The notes under the pieces: generated by a model | Told to the model about the DNA's origin: nothing | Seen by the model: the letters and a program-made list of their open reading frames with translations, nothing else | The model's database searches: none | Shown here: piece by piece, positions 1-9,038 of the stretch | How positions within the stretch are numbered: position 1 is the first letter of the stretch | How the letters are laid out: each line of letters begins with the position of its first letter | Position numbers and translations under genes: made by a program | Assembly: GCA_964632305.1 (NCBI GenBank) | Contig: CAZWBR010000020.1 | Location: forward strand, 5,356 to 69,355 | Origin: CAZWBR01 sp964632305 | GTDB lineage: Bacteria; Bacteroidota; Bacteroidia; Bacteroidales; Prolixibacteraceae | DNA length: 64,000 bases | Direction: 5' to 3'

Positions 1-4
1 AAAT

Positions 5-88
5 GCCCAGGTGGTGGAATGGTAGACACGTTGGACTTAAAATCCAATAGCCATTATGGCTGTGCGGGTTCAAGTCCCGCCCCGGGTA
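5..88 (+). tRNA. tRNA-Leu (anticodon TAA)
   Basis: Cloverleaf with a long variable arm as expected for tRNA-Leu. The anticodon stem TTGGA/TCCAA closes the loop CTTAAAA, so the anticodon is TAA. The T arm is GCGGG-TTCAAGT-CCCGC. The acceptor arm GCCCAGG pairs with CCCGGGT with one A-C mismatch at the fifth pair. The discriminator is A and CCA is not encoded. Confidence 0.95.
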
Positions 89-102
89 CTTTTAAAAAAT
101 AG

Positions 103-130
103 AACCTGCTGATTCTCGGCGGGTTTTGTT
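103..130 (+). terminator. Hairpin terminator after tRNA-Leu
   Basis: Arms AACCTGC (103-109) and GCGGGTT (119-125), with one G-T pair, are followed by a T-rich run, 14 bases past the tRNA end. Confidence 0.6.
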
Positions 131-209
131 GTTTACAGACGGATCCTTTCTTCTGAACCCCGGAGATTAATCATTGCTTTTTGTTGTTATCGAATCGGCT
201 GTACCCAAT

Positions 210-244
210 AAAACAGGGTACCCGGAATCCAGGTACCCTGTTTT
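210..244 (-). terminator. Perfect hairpin terminator of the TonB receptor gene
   Basis: The 13-base arms AAAACAGGGTACC (210-222) and GGTACCCTGTTTT (232-244) are exact inverted repeats with A and T tracts on the outside, so the hairpin can act in both directions. It lies 30 bp beyond the stop codon of the leftward receptor gene. Confidence 0.75.
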
Positions 245-274
245 TGATATAAAGTAATGAAAAGAGGATTTCCG

Positions 275-2704
275 TTAATGCCTGATGCTGAATGAAACTC
301 CCGCGTAAAACATAGTCCCGTAAACGGGGGCATACATAAATGCCGCGTCGTCGAGGTGTTTCTCATCCTGGAGATAATTGAAGATATTATTGATCCCCCC
401 GTAGAATTTGATCTGGTTCACCTGTTTTGAAATACGGGCATTGAATGTCATATAGGGATCCGTCTTTTTGATCCGGGACTGATCGCCCAGCAATGGATCA
501 ATATCAGTATTGTAATAATCAATATACATTGGTCCCTGGAAATTGCCTGTCAGCACGAAGTCCCAGTCTTTTATATCATAATCGAGCTGGATATTCCCGG
601 TAGTGGTGGGGAAACGGGAGATATATTTACTGATTTCGGCATAAGGGGTGTCGGCCCAATCATCCCTGACTTTTTTGTATTTGCCGTAGTTCCAGGTAAA
701 GTCGATCCCGAAATTAAGGTTTCTCGTCACATTCGACAAAAACGATAGTTCCATTCCCTGAACGGTGGCATCATCGATGTTTTTCCACTGGTAGTCGTAA
801 CCCAGTGCCGCCACAAGTTCATCGGCATCGGTAAAACCAATCTTGTCCTTCAGGTCGGTATGAAAAAGATTGGCGCTGATCTTGACCGTTTTGCCGTAAT
901 AATCGGCCGATAAGTTATAGCTGGCCGCTGTTTCGGGTTTCAGTTCCGATGATTTCCATACCCTTGGCGATCCGCTGCAAAGATGCAGATCTTCGGAAAA
1001 ACCATACGGGGCCCTGAATCCGGTTCCGGCATTAGCCCGGATGGTGATCCGGCGCGTCAGGTCATACTTTACGGCCAACCGGGGATTGATACTGGTCTCA
1101 TTAAAGCTGGTTTTCGGGAAATGGGTTGAAGCAAAAACCTGCTTGTCGGAGAGGTATTCTTCCTCGGAATGATGCAGGTCGATCCTTACCCCGGGAACCA
1201 CTTCAAGCTTGTCGCTGATCTTCCATTCGTCCTGAATAAAGGCCCCGAATTCGTGTGCGCTTTTATGGCTCTCCGATTGGTACGGTTCACCAAGGAAGCT
1301 GCTTTCAGGATCAACGACCACGTACATCCCTGATTCGTTAAGCCGGTCATTAAACCCCTGAATGCCGGTTAATAAGGCGTGATTTCCCAGTCTGGCGCCG
1401 TAGGTCAGGGTGGAAGTCCAGGAGTTTTCTTTCGCCAGGTAGGGCCGCATGATCCTTAAGTCGGGGACCTGTCCGTCGTGAGTATCCATGTAATCGCCCA
1501 GGAATGAATCGTTCGTGGCATCGCGGTTATGGTTGACATAAGCGACCGAGAAATTAATCTCTGAACTATTGTTGATCTTGACGTTATAGTTGATGTCTGC
1601 CTCGTAGCGATCGGTAAAGATCGATTCTGTGCCATCGGTCAGGGGATTTTTGTAGTAGTCGTCGGTCATGGTTCCTCCCTGGCGTTTTTCGATAACCGAT
1701 TTCCCGCGTACCGTCAGCTTATCTTTTTCAAAGAAGGGATGGTCGATAAAGAGGCCGAAACCGAGGTTGTTCAGGTTGGTTGCCACGCGGTCCGATATCC
1801 CGTCTTTTTTCTTAATCTCCGACAGAGAGTTTCCTTCTCCGGTCTGATCAATGGCATCGCCGGTCAGTTTTTGGGCGAAAACATTCAGGCCGATATTCCC
1901 TTTTTCATTCCTGAGCGAAGAGGAGATATCGTATTTATTGGTGTTGTAATTTCCAAATTGGATGTCTGCGGTGGTTTGTGGTTCGAACGAGGGTTCGCGG
2001 GTGATAATGTTTATCGCCCCGGCCACGGCGCTACTGCCGTATAAAGCCGATCCGGCCCCTTTCACCACCTCGATCCGGTCAATATCCACGGTGCTGATCT
2101 GCTGAAGGCCGTAAACTCCGGCAAGTCCCGAATAGATCGGTTGCCCGTTGATCAGTGTCTGGGTATGTTCGGCCCCAAGCCCCTGCATCCGGACCATTGC
2201 AAAATTGCAGAACTGACACTGCTGTTCGACCCTGACCCCGGGGATCCCTTCCAGCGCCTGGTAGAGGTTTGAGGCATTTTTGGCCACGATTTGTTTTGAG
2301 GTTAAAACCTCGGTCCTGACCGGGACATCCTTTACAAACCGGTCGGTCCGTGTTCCGGTAACGACCACCTGTTCCAGGTTCAGTACATCCTCTTCAAGGT
2401 AAAAGAAGAGCTCGGTCGCTTTACCCCGTTCCGTAGTTATCTCAACCTCTTTCGATCGGTAGCCCAATGATTGCGCCACTATTGTGATTTTTCCCACAGG
2501 GAGATTGGCCAGTTTGAAATGACCTGAAGCATCAGTGGAGGTCCCAATATTGGTCCCTTTGACAAGGATGGTGGCAAAAGGAAGATGCTCTTTACTGATT
2601 TCCGATTTGACATCCCCGAATAGCATTACATCAGTCTTTTTTTCATCTCCCATACTGCTGTACGTTATGACCAGGAATGATAAAAGAATTAGAATTACTC
2701 TCAT
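275..2704 (-). CDS. TonB-dependent outer membrane receptor with Cys-containing plug
   Basis: 809-aa outer-membrane receptor with an N-terminal signal peptide, a carboxypeptidase-like regulatory domain (about residues 25-105, with the sequence TSTDASGHFKLANLP), a TonB-box-like stretch VVVTGTRT at about 115, a plug domain (about 125-235) and a beta-barrel ending in an aromatic-rich last strand. The plug contains QCQFCNFA, a Cys-x-x-Cys pair close to the ligand-facing loops, followed by QTLINGQPIYSGLAGVYGL. I recall similar Cys pairs in Bacteroidota receptors of the heme/ferrienterochelin type, but the ligand is not settled by sequence. It is divergently transcribed from a small His/Cys protein and a second receptor, which suggests a metal or metal-chelate uptake locus. 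A sigma-70-type Bacteroidota promoter lies 34 bp upstream. Confidence 0.9.
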   Translation of the reverse strand: MRVILILLSFLVITYSSMGDEKKTDVMLFGDVKSEISKEHLPFATILVKGTNIGTSTDASGHFKLANLPVGKITIVAQSLGYRSKEVEITTERGKATELFFYLEEDVLNLEQVVVTGTRTDRFVKDVPVRTEVLTSKQIVAKNASNLYQALEGIPGVRVEQQCQFCNFAMVRMQGLGAEHTQTLINGQPIYSGLAGVYGLQQISTVDIDRIEVVKGAGSALYGSSAVAGAINIITREPSFEPQTTADIQFGNYNTNKYDISSSLRNEKGNIGLNVFAQKLTGDAIDQTGEGNSLSEIKKKDGISDRVATNLNNLGFGLFIDHPFFEKDKLTVRGKSVIEKRQGGTMTDDYYKNPLTDGTESIFTDRYEADINYNVKINNSSEINFSVAYVNHNRDATNDSFLGDYMDTHDGQVPDLRIMRPYLAKENSWTSTLTYGARLGNHALLTGIQGFNDRLNESGMYVVVDPESSFLGEPYQSESHKSAHEFGAFIQDEWKISDKLEVVPGVRIDLHHSEEEYLSDKQVFASTHFPKTSFNETSINPRLAVKYDLTRRITIRANAGTGFRAPYGFSEDLHLCSGSPRVWKSSELKPETAASYNLSADYYGKTVKISANLFHTDLKDKIGFTDADELVAALGYDYQWKNIDDATVQGMELSFLSNVTRNLNFGIDFTWNYGKYKKVRDDWADTPYAEISKYISRFPTTTGNIQLDYDIKDWDFVLTGNFQGPMYIDYYNTDIDPLLGDQSRIKKTDPYMTFNARISKQVNQIKFYGGINNIFNYLQDEKHLDDAAFMYAPVYGTMFYAGVSFSIRH

Positions 2705-2737
2705 TTTATCGTAGTTTTTTTAAGATTTTGATTGATG

Positions 2738-2768
2738 CAAAGCTATGTTGCTAATATTGGTGGGGCAA
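2738..2768 (-). promoter_or_regulatory. Bacteroidota-type promoter for the Cys-plug receptor
   Basis: Read on the minus strand, TTG (2768-2766), then 20 bases, then TAGCTTTG (2745-2738). This matches the -33 TTG / -7 TAnnTTTG pattern with ordinary spacing, just upstream of the receptor start at 2704. Confidence 0.6.
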
Positions 2769-3098
2769 TCCCAAAAAATTAGGATTGTTTTAGCGGTGAC
2801 CTCCTTATTATTGGGGAGGGGAAAAGGTTTTAGATGTTGTCCGCAGTTTTAGGGATAACCATTTATTAACAGCCGAATAATCAGAAACGATCAGAATTAA
2901 GTATTTTTACAGCGAAGTTGCTTTAACAGTTTTGTTAATTAGTCGATTCTCAAAAGGTTTTTTGAATAGTATTCGCTGAAAGAATCTCTTTAGAGAATAG
3001 ACTGGCGGGGGTGTTTAAGCGCTGAAAAATAATGATTTATTTAACTACGTTGTGTTTGTCGAAGTAGTAACTGATAAATGGGAAACGTTTCCGAACAT
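2769..3098. other. Intergenic region between divergent receptor loci
   Basis: No convincing gene. AT-rich, with no riboswitch I recognise. It presumably holds the promoter of the rightward small protein and receptor, but no full TTG/TAnnTTTG pair is clear on the plus strand. Confidence 0.4.
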
Positions 3099-3401
3099 AT
3101 GAGATATCGGGTGCTGCTGCTGTTGGCGGTTTTTACTTTCCCCCTGCTTGTAAAGAGTACCCACTTTCATCACTATAACCATGATTCTGCCCATTATGGA
3201 ACCGGAAAATACATCCATGAGTTTCATGAAAAATGTGCGGTCTGTAATTACGAGTTTTCGGTGTTCTATCCGGGTGAGGAGTTCGAGGATTCTCTCCAAT
3301 TAGAACCCCCTTATATTAATATTCAATGTATTTTGCCGGTTCACTTTCCCGGCACATTACCTTATACCTTTCTGTTACGGTCTCCCCCTTCGCTTATCTG
3401 A
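3099..3401 (+). CDS. Small exported His/Cys-rich protein next to a TonB receptor
   Basis: About 100 aa from the Met at 3099; an in-frame ATG lies at 3078, but 3099 places a typical signal peptide (MRYRVLLLLAVFTFPLL) at the N-terminus. The mature part begins with a histidine-dense segment (THFHHYNHDSAHYG) followed by HEFHEKCAVCNYEF, a His-x-x-His plus Cys-x-x-Cys arrangement that could bind a transition metal. I do not recognise a named family. The gene ends 48 bp before a TonB receptor on the same strand, so the two are probably co-transcribed. A periplasmic metal-binding or metal-sensing partner of the receptor is an inference only. Confidence 0.6.
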   Translation: MRYRVLLLLAVFTFPLLVKSTHFHHYNHDSAHYGTGKYIHEFHEKCAVCNYEFSVFYPGEEFEDSLQLEPPYINIQCILPVHFPGTLPYTFLLRSPPSLI

Positions 3402-3449
3402 TTTCCTTTGTTAATGTGTTAGATTTCTGATTTTTAATACCGTAATAGA

Positions 3450-5687
3450 ATGAAAAAACTATATATTTTATTGTTTTTAGGCTTGTCGTGTGTTTATGGC
3501 ACTGCCCAAAACCAGATCAGCGGAAGGGTGACCGATCCGCAAAACCTCCCGTTAGCCGGAGCTTCTGTATTTTTACCTGAAATAAATAAAGGGACGATGA
3601 CCGATAAGGATGGTCATTACGAGATTAATAACCTTCCCAATGGAGAACTTAGGATGCGGTTTTCATTTCTTGGTTATGCCAATGTGGTTCAGATACTTCA
3701 GTTGTCGGGAAGGAAAGTTGAACTGAATATTACACTGCATCCGACTGTGATTGAAGCGGAAGAGATTGTTGTAACCGGAGGTTATAATTCTACCCAGCAC
3801 GAGAATGCTGTCAAAATTGAGGTCTTGAAGATGAGCCCTTCGGAGCTGAAAGCAACTCCAAATTTTACCGAGAAACTGTCGCGGATCCCGGGAGTGGATA
3901 TGATCTCGAAGGGTGGGGGAGTGTCCAAACCGGTTATTCGGGGCCTCTCGATGAACGATATCCTGGTCCTGAACAATGGGGTGCGCTTCGAGAATTACCA
4001 GTATTCGAGCCACCATCCGCTGGGGATCGATGAGTTTGGCATCGAGGATGTCGAAGTTGTCAAAGGGCCGGCTTCCCTGCTTTATGGCTCCGATGCCATT
4101 GGCGGGGTACTCAATTTTATTAAGGAAAAACCAGCCCCGATAGGCAGCCTGGTCGGCGATTATAACCTGCAACTGTTTTCCAATACCCTGGGAGTGGTAC
4201 AGAATCTGGGGATCAAAGGAGCGGCCAAAAAATTTTCCTGCGGCTTGCGTATCGGTCAGAAGACGAATGCCGACTTCCTGCAAGGGGGAGGGGAGTATGT
4301 TCCCAATTCCCGTTTTAACGAGCACTCGGTAAAGACCAACCTGGGTTATACCGCTAAAGGGGGGACCTTTAAATTGTATTACGACTATAACCGCCAAAAT
4401 CTGGGTCTGGTCGAAGAGGAGGCCATTGATATGATTAGTGAACGGGGACGGAAAGTTAACCTTTTTTTTCAGCAGCTTAATACCCATTTATTGTCCTCAC
4501 AAAACAAATTGTATCTGGGCCGATACAGGTTGGATGTAAACTCCGCTCTTCAGAATACCGAGCTGATTCACTTCGGCGAGATCGATACCTACGAGATTCA
4601 GATGAAACTGGCAACTTTGACCTATGAGACCAAGCTCTATCTTCCTTCGGATGAAAAGACCGATTATATACTCGGCTTTCAGGGAATGAATCAATTGAAT
4701 ACGAATCTGAACGATCGTGAGACAATGATTCTGCCTGATGCAACGGTCAATAATTACTCCGCTTTTGGTCTTTTTCAACGTGAGGTGATTGACAAACTGA
4801 AGATACAGGCCGGAATTCGTTATGACTTCAAAACACTTGTTTCTGATGCTGTCGGGACTCCCGGATCGGAGGGTTTCCGCAACGCGCTGGATAAAGAGTA
4901 TAGTAGTTTTAGCGGTTCATTGGGTGGAACCTATCATTTTTCTGACGCGTTTCTTCTCAGGACCAATGTGGCGGCCGCCTACCGTACCCCTAATCTGGCC
5001 GAGCTCTCCTCCAACGGGCAGCATGAGGCCCGCTATGAATTGGGGAATAGCGATCTCGTTCCTGAAAACTCATTTGAATTTGACGTCAGCACACATTATC
5101 ATAAAGATAATTTCTCCTTCGATCTGGCCGGGTTTTACAACCTGATCAACCATTATATTTTTATTGCCCCGACCGGGGAAACCACGGCCTCAGGGATTCC
5201 GGTATATCATTACCGGCAGAACAATTCTTCCTTGTACGGGGTCGAAGCCGGGATTCATTTTCACCCGAAAACCATTGAGTGGCTGCATGTTCTGACTACT
5301 TTCTCCTCGGTTGTCGGGAAACAAGACGACGGGGTTTATTTGCCTTTTATCCCTGCCAATAAGCTGAATCTTGAAGTCAGGGCCGAGAAAGAGAAATTCT
5401 TATTGTTCAAGGATGCTTATTTCTCGGTGAATTGCAGCAACTCGGCGGACCAGGATCACGCGGCCCCCGATGAAACCTCCACCGAAGGCTATTCCCTGTT
5501 CGACCTTTCGGTTGGCGGTAAGGTAAAAACGGGATCCAATGCTGTTATCGTCGGACTAAGTGTTACCAATATTTTCGACAAGAAATATGTTGATCATCTC
5601 TCGCTGTTAAAAGAGGTGAACTATTTTAATCCGGGAAGAAATATCGCCTTTACCCTGAAAATTCCTTTCGGGACGATGTTGTATTGA
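3450..5687 (+). CDS. TonB-dependent receptor, ZnuD-like
   Basis: 745-aa outer-membrane receptor: signal peptide (to about residue 20), carboxypeptidase-like domain (about 22-105, GTMTDKDGHYEINNLPNG), TonB-box-like EEIVVTGG at about 105, plug domain with the RIPGVDMISKGGG and VVKGPASLLYGSDAIGG motifs, then a barrel. The C-terminal part (EGYSLFDLSVGG, DHLSLLKEVNYFNPGRNIAF) resembles the zinc receptor ZnuD and relatives, which makes zinc or another divalent metal a plausible substrate. It follows the small His/Cys-rich exported protein by 48 bp, which supports metal uptake. The substrate remains an inference. Confidence 0.85.
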   Translation: MKKLYILLFLGLSCVYGTAQNQISGRVTDPQNLPLAGASVFLPEINKGTMTDKDGHYEINNLPNGELRMRFSFLGYANVVQILQLSGRKVELNITLHPTVIEAEEIVVTGGYNSTQHENAVKIEVLKMSPSELKATPNFTEKLSRIPGVDMISKGGGVSKPVIRGLSMNDILVLNNGVRFENYQYSSHHPLGIDEFGIEDVEVVKGPASLLYGSDAIGGVLNFIKEKPAPIGSLVGDYNLQLFSNTLGVVQNLGIKGAAKKFSCGLRIGQKTNADFLQGGGEYVPNSRFNEHSVKTNLGYTAKGGTFKLYYDYNRQNLGLVEEEAIDMISERGRKVNLFFQQLNTHLLSSQNKLYLGRYRLDVNSALQNTELIHFGEIDTYEIQMKLATLTYETKLYLPSDEKTDYILGFQGMNQLNTNLNDRETMILPDATVNNYSAFGLFQREVIDKLKIQAGIRYDFKTLVSDAVGTPGSEGFRNALDKEYSSFSGSLGGTYHFSDAFLLRTNVAAAYRTPNLAELSSNGQHEARYELGNSDLVPENSFEFDVSTHYHKDNFSFDLAGFYNLINHYIFIAPTGETTASGIPVYHYRQNNSSLYGVEAGIHFHPKTIEWLHVLTTFSSVVGKQDDGVYLPFIPANKLNLEVRAEKEKFLLFKDAYFSVNCSNSADQDHAAPDETSTEGYSLFDLSVGGKVKTGSNAVIVGLSVTNIFDKKYVDHLSLLKEVNYFNPGRNIAFTLKIPFGTMLY

Positions 5688-5775
5688 TGAACGATCGGAA
5701 AACCCGGGTTGATCGGGTGGCCCGACCATCGGGATAAATACTCCTGGTAAGGGTAATTAGATCATTATTAAGAAG

Positions 5776-5800
5776 AAAGCCGCAATAATCTGCGGCTTTT
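5776..5800. terminator. Bidirectional hairpin terminator
   Basis: AAAGCCGCA (5776-5784) and TGCGGCTTT (5791-5799) form a perfect 9-bp stem between two convergent genes, with T-rich sequence on both exits. Confidence 0.75.
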
Positions 5801-5814
5801 CTCTTTGATAGGTC

Positions 5815-6417
5815 TTAATCCGAAAGTTCGCCAAGGTTGACCAACCCGTTGATGACCGCAAAAATGGTCAGGCCTGAAACCGATTTAATCCCCGTCTTTA
5901 GGGTGATATTTTTCCGGTGCGAAATAACCGTGTGGATGCTGATATTTAGCTTGTCGGCAATTTCTTTGTTGGCCAAACCTTTAGCTAATAGTTTCAAGAC
6001 CTCGGTTTCCCGTTGGCTCAGCGCCTCCTGATGTTGTGGCTGATCACTGTTCTCTTCTTCTCTGGCCAATCGCTCAATCAGTTCACTGATCACCTTGGGC
6101 GAGTCATTGATATAAATATTGCCATCGAACTGTAAAAGCAATTGAGGGTCATAAAAAGAGTAGACCAGCCCGATCCATTTCGCAGAGCCCATCTCCCCCC
6201 TGACCGATTGAAGCGTTTTCCCGTTTTGAAGAATATGTCCCGGATTTACCATCACCAGGTCTATCGGTCTGCGGAGGCTGACCTGCATCAAATCGTTCAG
6301 GCTCTCGGCCCGCTCAATATGGCAGTTCCCGATATTCTTGCCCAGAAAGGTGGCCAACCCTTCGAAGATCAGATAGGAAGGCTCGAGAATCGCTATGTTG
6401 ATATTTCGCTTAATCAT
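5815..6417 (-). CDS. LuxR-type regulator with a pseudo-receiver domain
   Basis: 200 aa from the Met at 6417 (an upstream Met at 6432 is possible). The C-terminal 65 residues are a LuxR/FixJ helix-turn-helix (LSQRETEVLKLLAKGLANKEIADKLN, then HTVISHRKNI). The N-terminal half has the size and strand pattern of a response-regulator receiver, but at the expected phospho-acceptor position it reads IDLVMVNPG, with Asn where Asp is usual, and the acidic pocket is not evident. It is therefore probably not controlled by phosphorylation. The start overlaps the end of the hemerythrin-like gene upstream by about 8 bp, so the two are translationally coupled and probably act together, perhaps with the hemerythrin protein sensing oxygen or nitric oxide. 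Confidence 0.8.
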   Translation of the reverse strand: MIKRNINIAILEPSYLIFEGLATFLGKNIGNCHIERAESLNDLMQVSLRRPIDLVMVNPGHILQNGKTLQSVRGEMGSAKWIGLVYSFYDPQLLLQFDGNIYINDSPKVISELIERLAREEENSDQPQHQEALSQRETEVLKLLAKGLANKEIADKLNISIHTVISHRKNITLKTGIKSVSGLTIFAVINGLVNLGELSD

Positions 6418-7144
6418 GATTTTTATCGACAACGCGTTCCATTTTTTCGACCAGCGGCACTAAGATTTTATCTTCAATCCGTGAATGGATATTCAGCTCG
6501 TGCTCCAGTTCAAAGAGGATGAACAGAAGTTCCCGCCTGACCTTTTGATCGTCCTTGGATGGCAGATGCTTGAGCAGGAGATTTTTAAGATCATTCAGTT
6601 TTTCCTCGATATCGTCGTGGTGTTCCCGGTATTCAGTCACCGAATAATTGACCGACTCGAACGAGACCTCTTCATTTTGTACCCTGGACAGTAAAATCTT
6701 GATATAAGGGAAGACTGTCTTGTCTTCATACCCGAAATGATCGGACACTTCACGGTAGTAATCGTTAAAGAATTTCTCCACCAAGGCCGTTTCTTTCAGG
6801 TTATTGTGTTCGTGCATCTTCCTGATCTTTTTCCTGATTTTAGGGAAGACCTCTTCGCGGTAATAATGGTGGCTGTTTTTTAAGAAACTCAGGATGGTGT
6901 CGATATCTTCAATCTTGTAAAGTTCGGTTTCCAAGGGAGAATACCCGTTGAACAGATTGGCAAACGAGAGGAAGACATTCTCGCTCACCGGTGTTTCGTG
7001 ACAAACCTGCGCCACAGTTTTATCGCGGACCACCAGGTCAATTCCGAAATGCTCAATCAGTAACATCAGATTTGGATTCTCATTGATGATATCGGCCATT
7101 TTCATCCCTGGAGTAATGTACCGGTATTGGTTCTGGTGGATCAT
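6410..7144 (-). CDS. Hemerythrin-domain protein, RIC/YtfE-like
   Basis: 244 aa. The N-terminal 75 residues resemble the helical leader domain of ScdA/YtfE-type proteins but lack its usual Cys-Cys motif. A hemerythrin-like four-helix bundle follows, with iron-ligand patterns HHYYREEVFPKI (about 93-104), HFGYEDKTVFPYI (about 136), EYREHHDDIEEKL (about 170) and HELNIHSRIEDKILVPL (about 215). Such di-iron proteins bind oxygen or NO or repair iron-sulfur centres. The gene overlaps the downstream regulator gene. A minus-strand TAATTTTG element (7197-7190) sits 46 bp upstream, without a clear -33 box. Confidence 0.85.
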   Translation of the reverse strand: MIHQNQYRYITPGMKMADIINENPNLMLLIEHFGIDLVVRDKTVAQVCHETPVSENVFLSFANLFNGYSPLETELYKIEDIDTILSFLKNSHHYYREEVFPKIRKKIRKMHEHNNLKETALVEKFFNDYYREVSDHFGYEDKTVFPYIKILLSRVQNEEVSFESVNYSVTEYREHHDDIEEKLNDLKNLLLKHLPSKDDQKVRRELLFILFELEHELNIHSRIEDKILVPLVEKMERVVDKNHD

Positions 7145-7344
7145 TCTTTCTTTTTTTTCTGATATAACACTTTGTTATTTATAATCGTTCAAAATTAACA
7201 GAAGAATCGGTTTGTTTATGTTTCCGGCGATGAAATTGTATTGATTATCTGAAAAATGTACCATTCAACCTTCCGATTGCTGATGATATTTTCCTTACCC
7301 CATAAATAAGCTATACCAGGATCTCGTTTTCACCGTCCTTTCTG

Positions 7345-7434
7345 TATGGTATCTCTATGGTTTCTGCAAGGTTCTTCTATGGTAGGTAACAGGAACCTAG
7401 GAGGAACCTAAGAGCAACCTAGGAGGAACTATGG
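7345..7434. repeat. Dispersed imperfect palindrome, copy 1
   Basis: Sequence built from repeated AGGAACCT and AGGTTCTT-like words that folds on itself (for example TCTCTATGGTTTCT against AGGAACTATGG). A related element is at 30471-30564. It lies in a 540-bp region (7145-7686) with no convincing gene. Confidence 0.5.
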
Positions 7435-7686
7435 ATTTGATCCGGTGTTTTCCCCGACAGGATAGGGGGAGTATGAATTGGAGTTGTTTTCGGAGGACAG
7501 GGTGAGTCCTGAAAGCCACATGGCGTTTGATAATTCTTTCGAAGCCGGATCTGTCTCCCTCAGATTGCGCGGATCAACGCGGAGTCTTCCGCGAAAATCT
7601 GTTAAATCTGCGGGAAATTATCATACCCCTTTTAATTTGTAAGTCATCTGAATAACCAAAAAACATTTTAAATTCCTCCACTGTGT

Positions 7687-7756
7687 TGTCACCAGGAATC
7701 GTCCACGATGGCTGTCGTACCGATAGCAATCGGTACGGGGACACACGGAATTTCAG
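7687..7756 (-). pseudogene. Broken partial copy of tRNA-Phe
   Basis: On the plus strand CACCAGGAATCG (7690-7701) and GGGGACACACGGA (7737-7749), followed by TTTCAG (7751-7756), match the 3' half of the intact tRNA-Phe 43 bp away. They are separated by 35 bases (7702-7736) that include the small hairpin TACCGA/TCGGTA and replace AACC of the T loop. The anticodon 5' half, D arm and acceptor 5' strand are absent, so it cannot be functional. Confidence 0.65.
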
Positions 7757-7762
7757 TAAAAC

Positions 7763-7796
7763 AAAGAAGGGTAAAGATTTCTCTCTACCCTTCTTT
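7763..7796 (-). terminator. Terminator of tRNA-Phe
   Basis: AAAGAAGGGTA (7763-7773) and TACCCTTCTTT (7786-7796) form a perfect 11-bp stem directly 3' of the leftward tRNA gene. Confidence 0.75.
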
Positions 7797-7798
7797 TG

Positions 7799-7871
<73 letters not shown>

Positions 7872-8140
7872 AATAACCATTGTTGTTTTTGGTGCGACAA
7901 AAATACACTTTTTGAACAAGCTGAAAAGGGGGGAAAGCCATCCTGGGGCAAATTTTTGTTTAATTAAATTCTTTCTAAATAGTTCAAGTGGCAAAGCCTG
8001 TCCGATTATTTTCACGGTCAGGCTTTTATCTGTCTGTGTCGGGTTTTCGGATTGATCGTTGAAAAGTTGTTCTGACGAAAGTTCTTCGTTATGGACAATG
8101 TTTTGGGGGGATTTATTCCGGTTACCGGTACTTATAATAC

Positions 8141-8175
8141 AAAAAAGAGCCTGCCGGAACAACATGCGGCAGGCT
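8141..8175 (-). terminator. Terminator of the small exported protein gene
   Basis: AGCCTGCCG (8148-8156) and CGGCAGGCT (8167-8175) form a perfect stem. Read on the minus strand it is followed by a T run (complement of 8141-8146). It lies 46 bp beyond the stop codon at 8222. Confidence 0.75.
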
Positions 8176-8221
8176 GGTTTGAAGGATGGACTGCAGGGTT
8201 TGCAGCCAGGAGAAACTGTAA

Positions 8222-8713
8222 CTATAGTAAATCTGTGCTCTTCAACAGGGATGGGTAATAACTGGCGATCAGGCCCAATGCATTTTCGGGGGTGATGCCT
8301 CCCTCCGAGATTCTCGACTGGTTGGTCAGTTCGTCGGTGGCAATGAAATAGGAATTGACCTTAGGATCGTACTTCACATATTTCCCGGATAGGAGCTGTG
8401 CCCCGAAGCCGTTTTTTTTGCAGACGTACTTGATCTCCATGTTTTTTGAGCGGACGATATAGTCCCTGCAATTTTCTTTTTCATCGAGGTAAATCGTTAC
8501 CGGATTCTTTGCGTTTTGGTAGACCAGTTCAAATTTGCGTAGTGTCTTACCCTCAATATTTTCTGCTGGTTGTTCTTTGATTTGGTAAGTGCCCATTTTG
8601 GTGTTGGAATCTCCCTGAAGGTTGATGGCCTCATTTTCGGCGGCGTTGACATTGAATCCGGTAATAACGATCATCATCGTAATCACTAAAGGTAGAAAAT
8701 AGGTTCGTTTCAT
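8222..8713 (-). CDS. Exported protein of unknown function
   Basis: 163 aa. The N-terminus (MKRTYFLPLVITMMIVITGFNVNA) is a clear Sec signal peptide with cleavage expected near residue 24. The mature part is polar, about 138 residues, with two cysteines (ENCRDYIV and KYVCKKNG) that could form a disulfide in the periplasm. I recognise no family. It has its own terminator and no close neighbour on the same strand, so it is probably monocistronic. Confidence 0.7.
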   Translation of the reverse strand: MKRTYFLPLVITMMIVITGFNVNAAENEAINLQGDSNTKMGTYQIKEQPAENIEGKTLRKFELVYQNAKNPVTIYLDEKENCRDYIVRSKNMEIKYVCKKNGFGAQLLSGKYVKYDPKVNSYFIATDELTNQSRISEGGITPENALGLIASYYPSLLKSTDLL

Positions 8714-9008
8714 AGTGTTTGTTTTTTAATTGTCGTATGAAACCTGCACGATGGTAAGTAATCATTCCGATTGGAGACTCTTCAGATCATGCCCGTTTCA
8801 TTGTTTGTGAATTATTAATGATTAAGTACATAATGATTATCAATATCTGTGCCGTTTGTTTTATATGGCAGATATGCAATAGGTTATGGTGTTATAGATG
8901 TTGATGAAAGTGTCCGTTTTCGGATAGTTTATGTTCGTTTGTGAACGAAAAGAGACCATGGGGGATTGATCCATCCGGTTAGAATAGACAATAAATTTCG
9001 GATAATCG

Positions 9009-9016
9009 TATATTTG
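9009..9016 (+). promoter_or_regulatory. Putative -7 element of the lipoprotein gene
   Basis: TATATTTG matches TAnnTTTG, 23 bp upstream of the ATG at 9039. No good -33 TTG is present at the expected distance. Confidence 0.4.
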
Positions 9017-9038
9017 TAATTCCTGTAAACGACCGATC

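Noticed and set aside
1739..2044. 101-codon plus-strand frame
   Set aside because: Antisense to the Cys-plug TonB receptor, without a promoter or recognisable domain.
2705..3098. Cobalamin or other riboswitch upstream of the receptors
   Set aside because: No conserved core that I recognise; only an ordinary promoter is supported.
3663..4487. 274-codon open frame on the minus strand
   Set aside because: It lies fully within the ZnuD-like receptor gene, lacks family features and follows the codon shadow of that gene.
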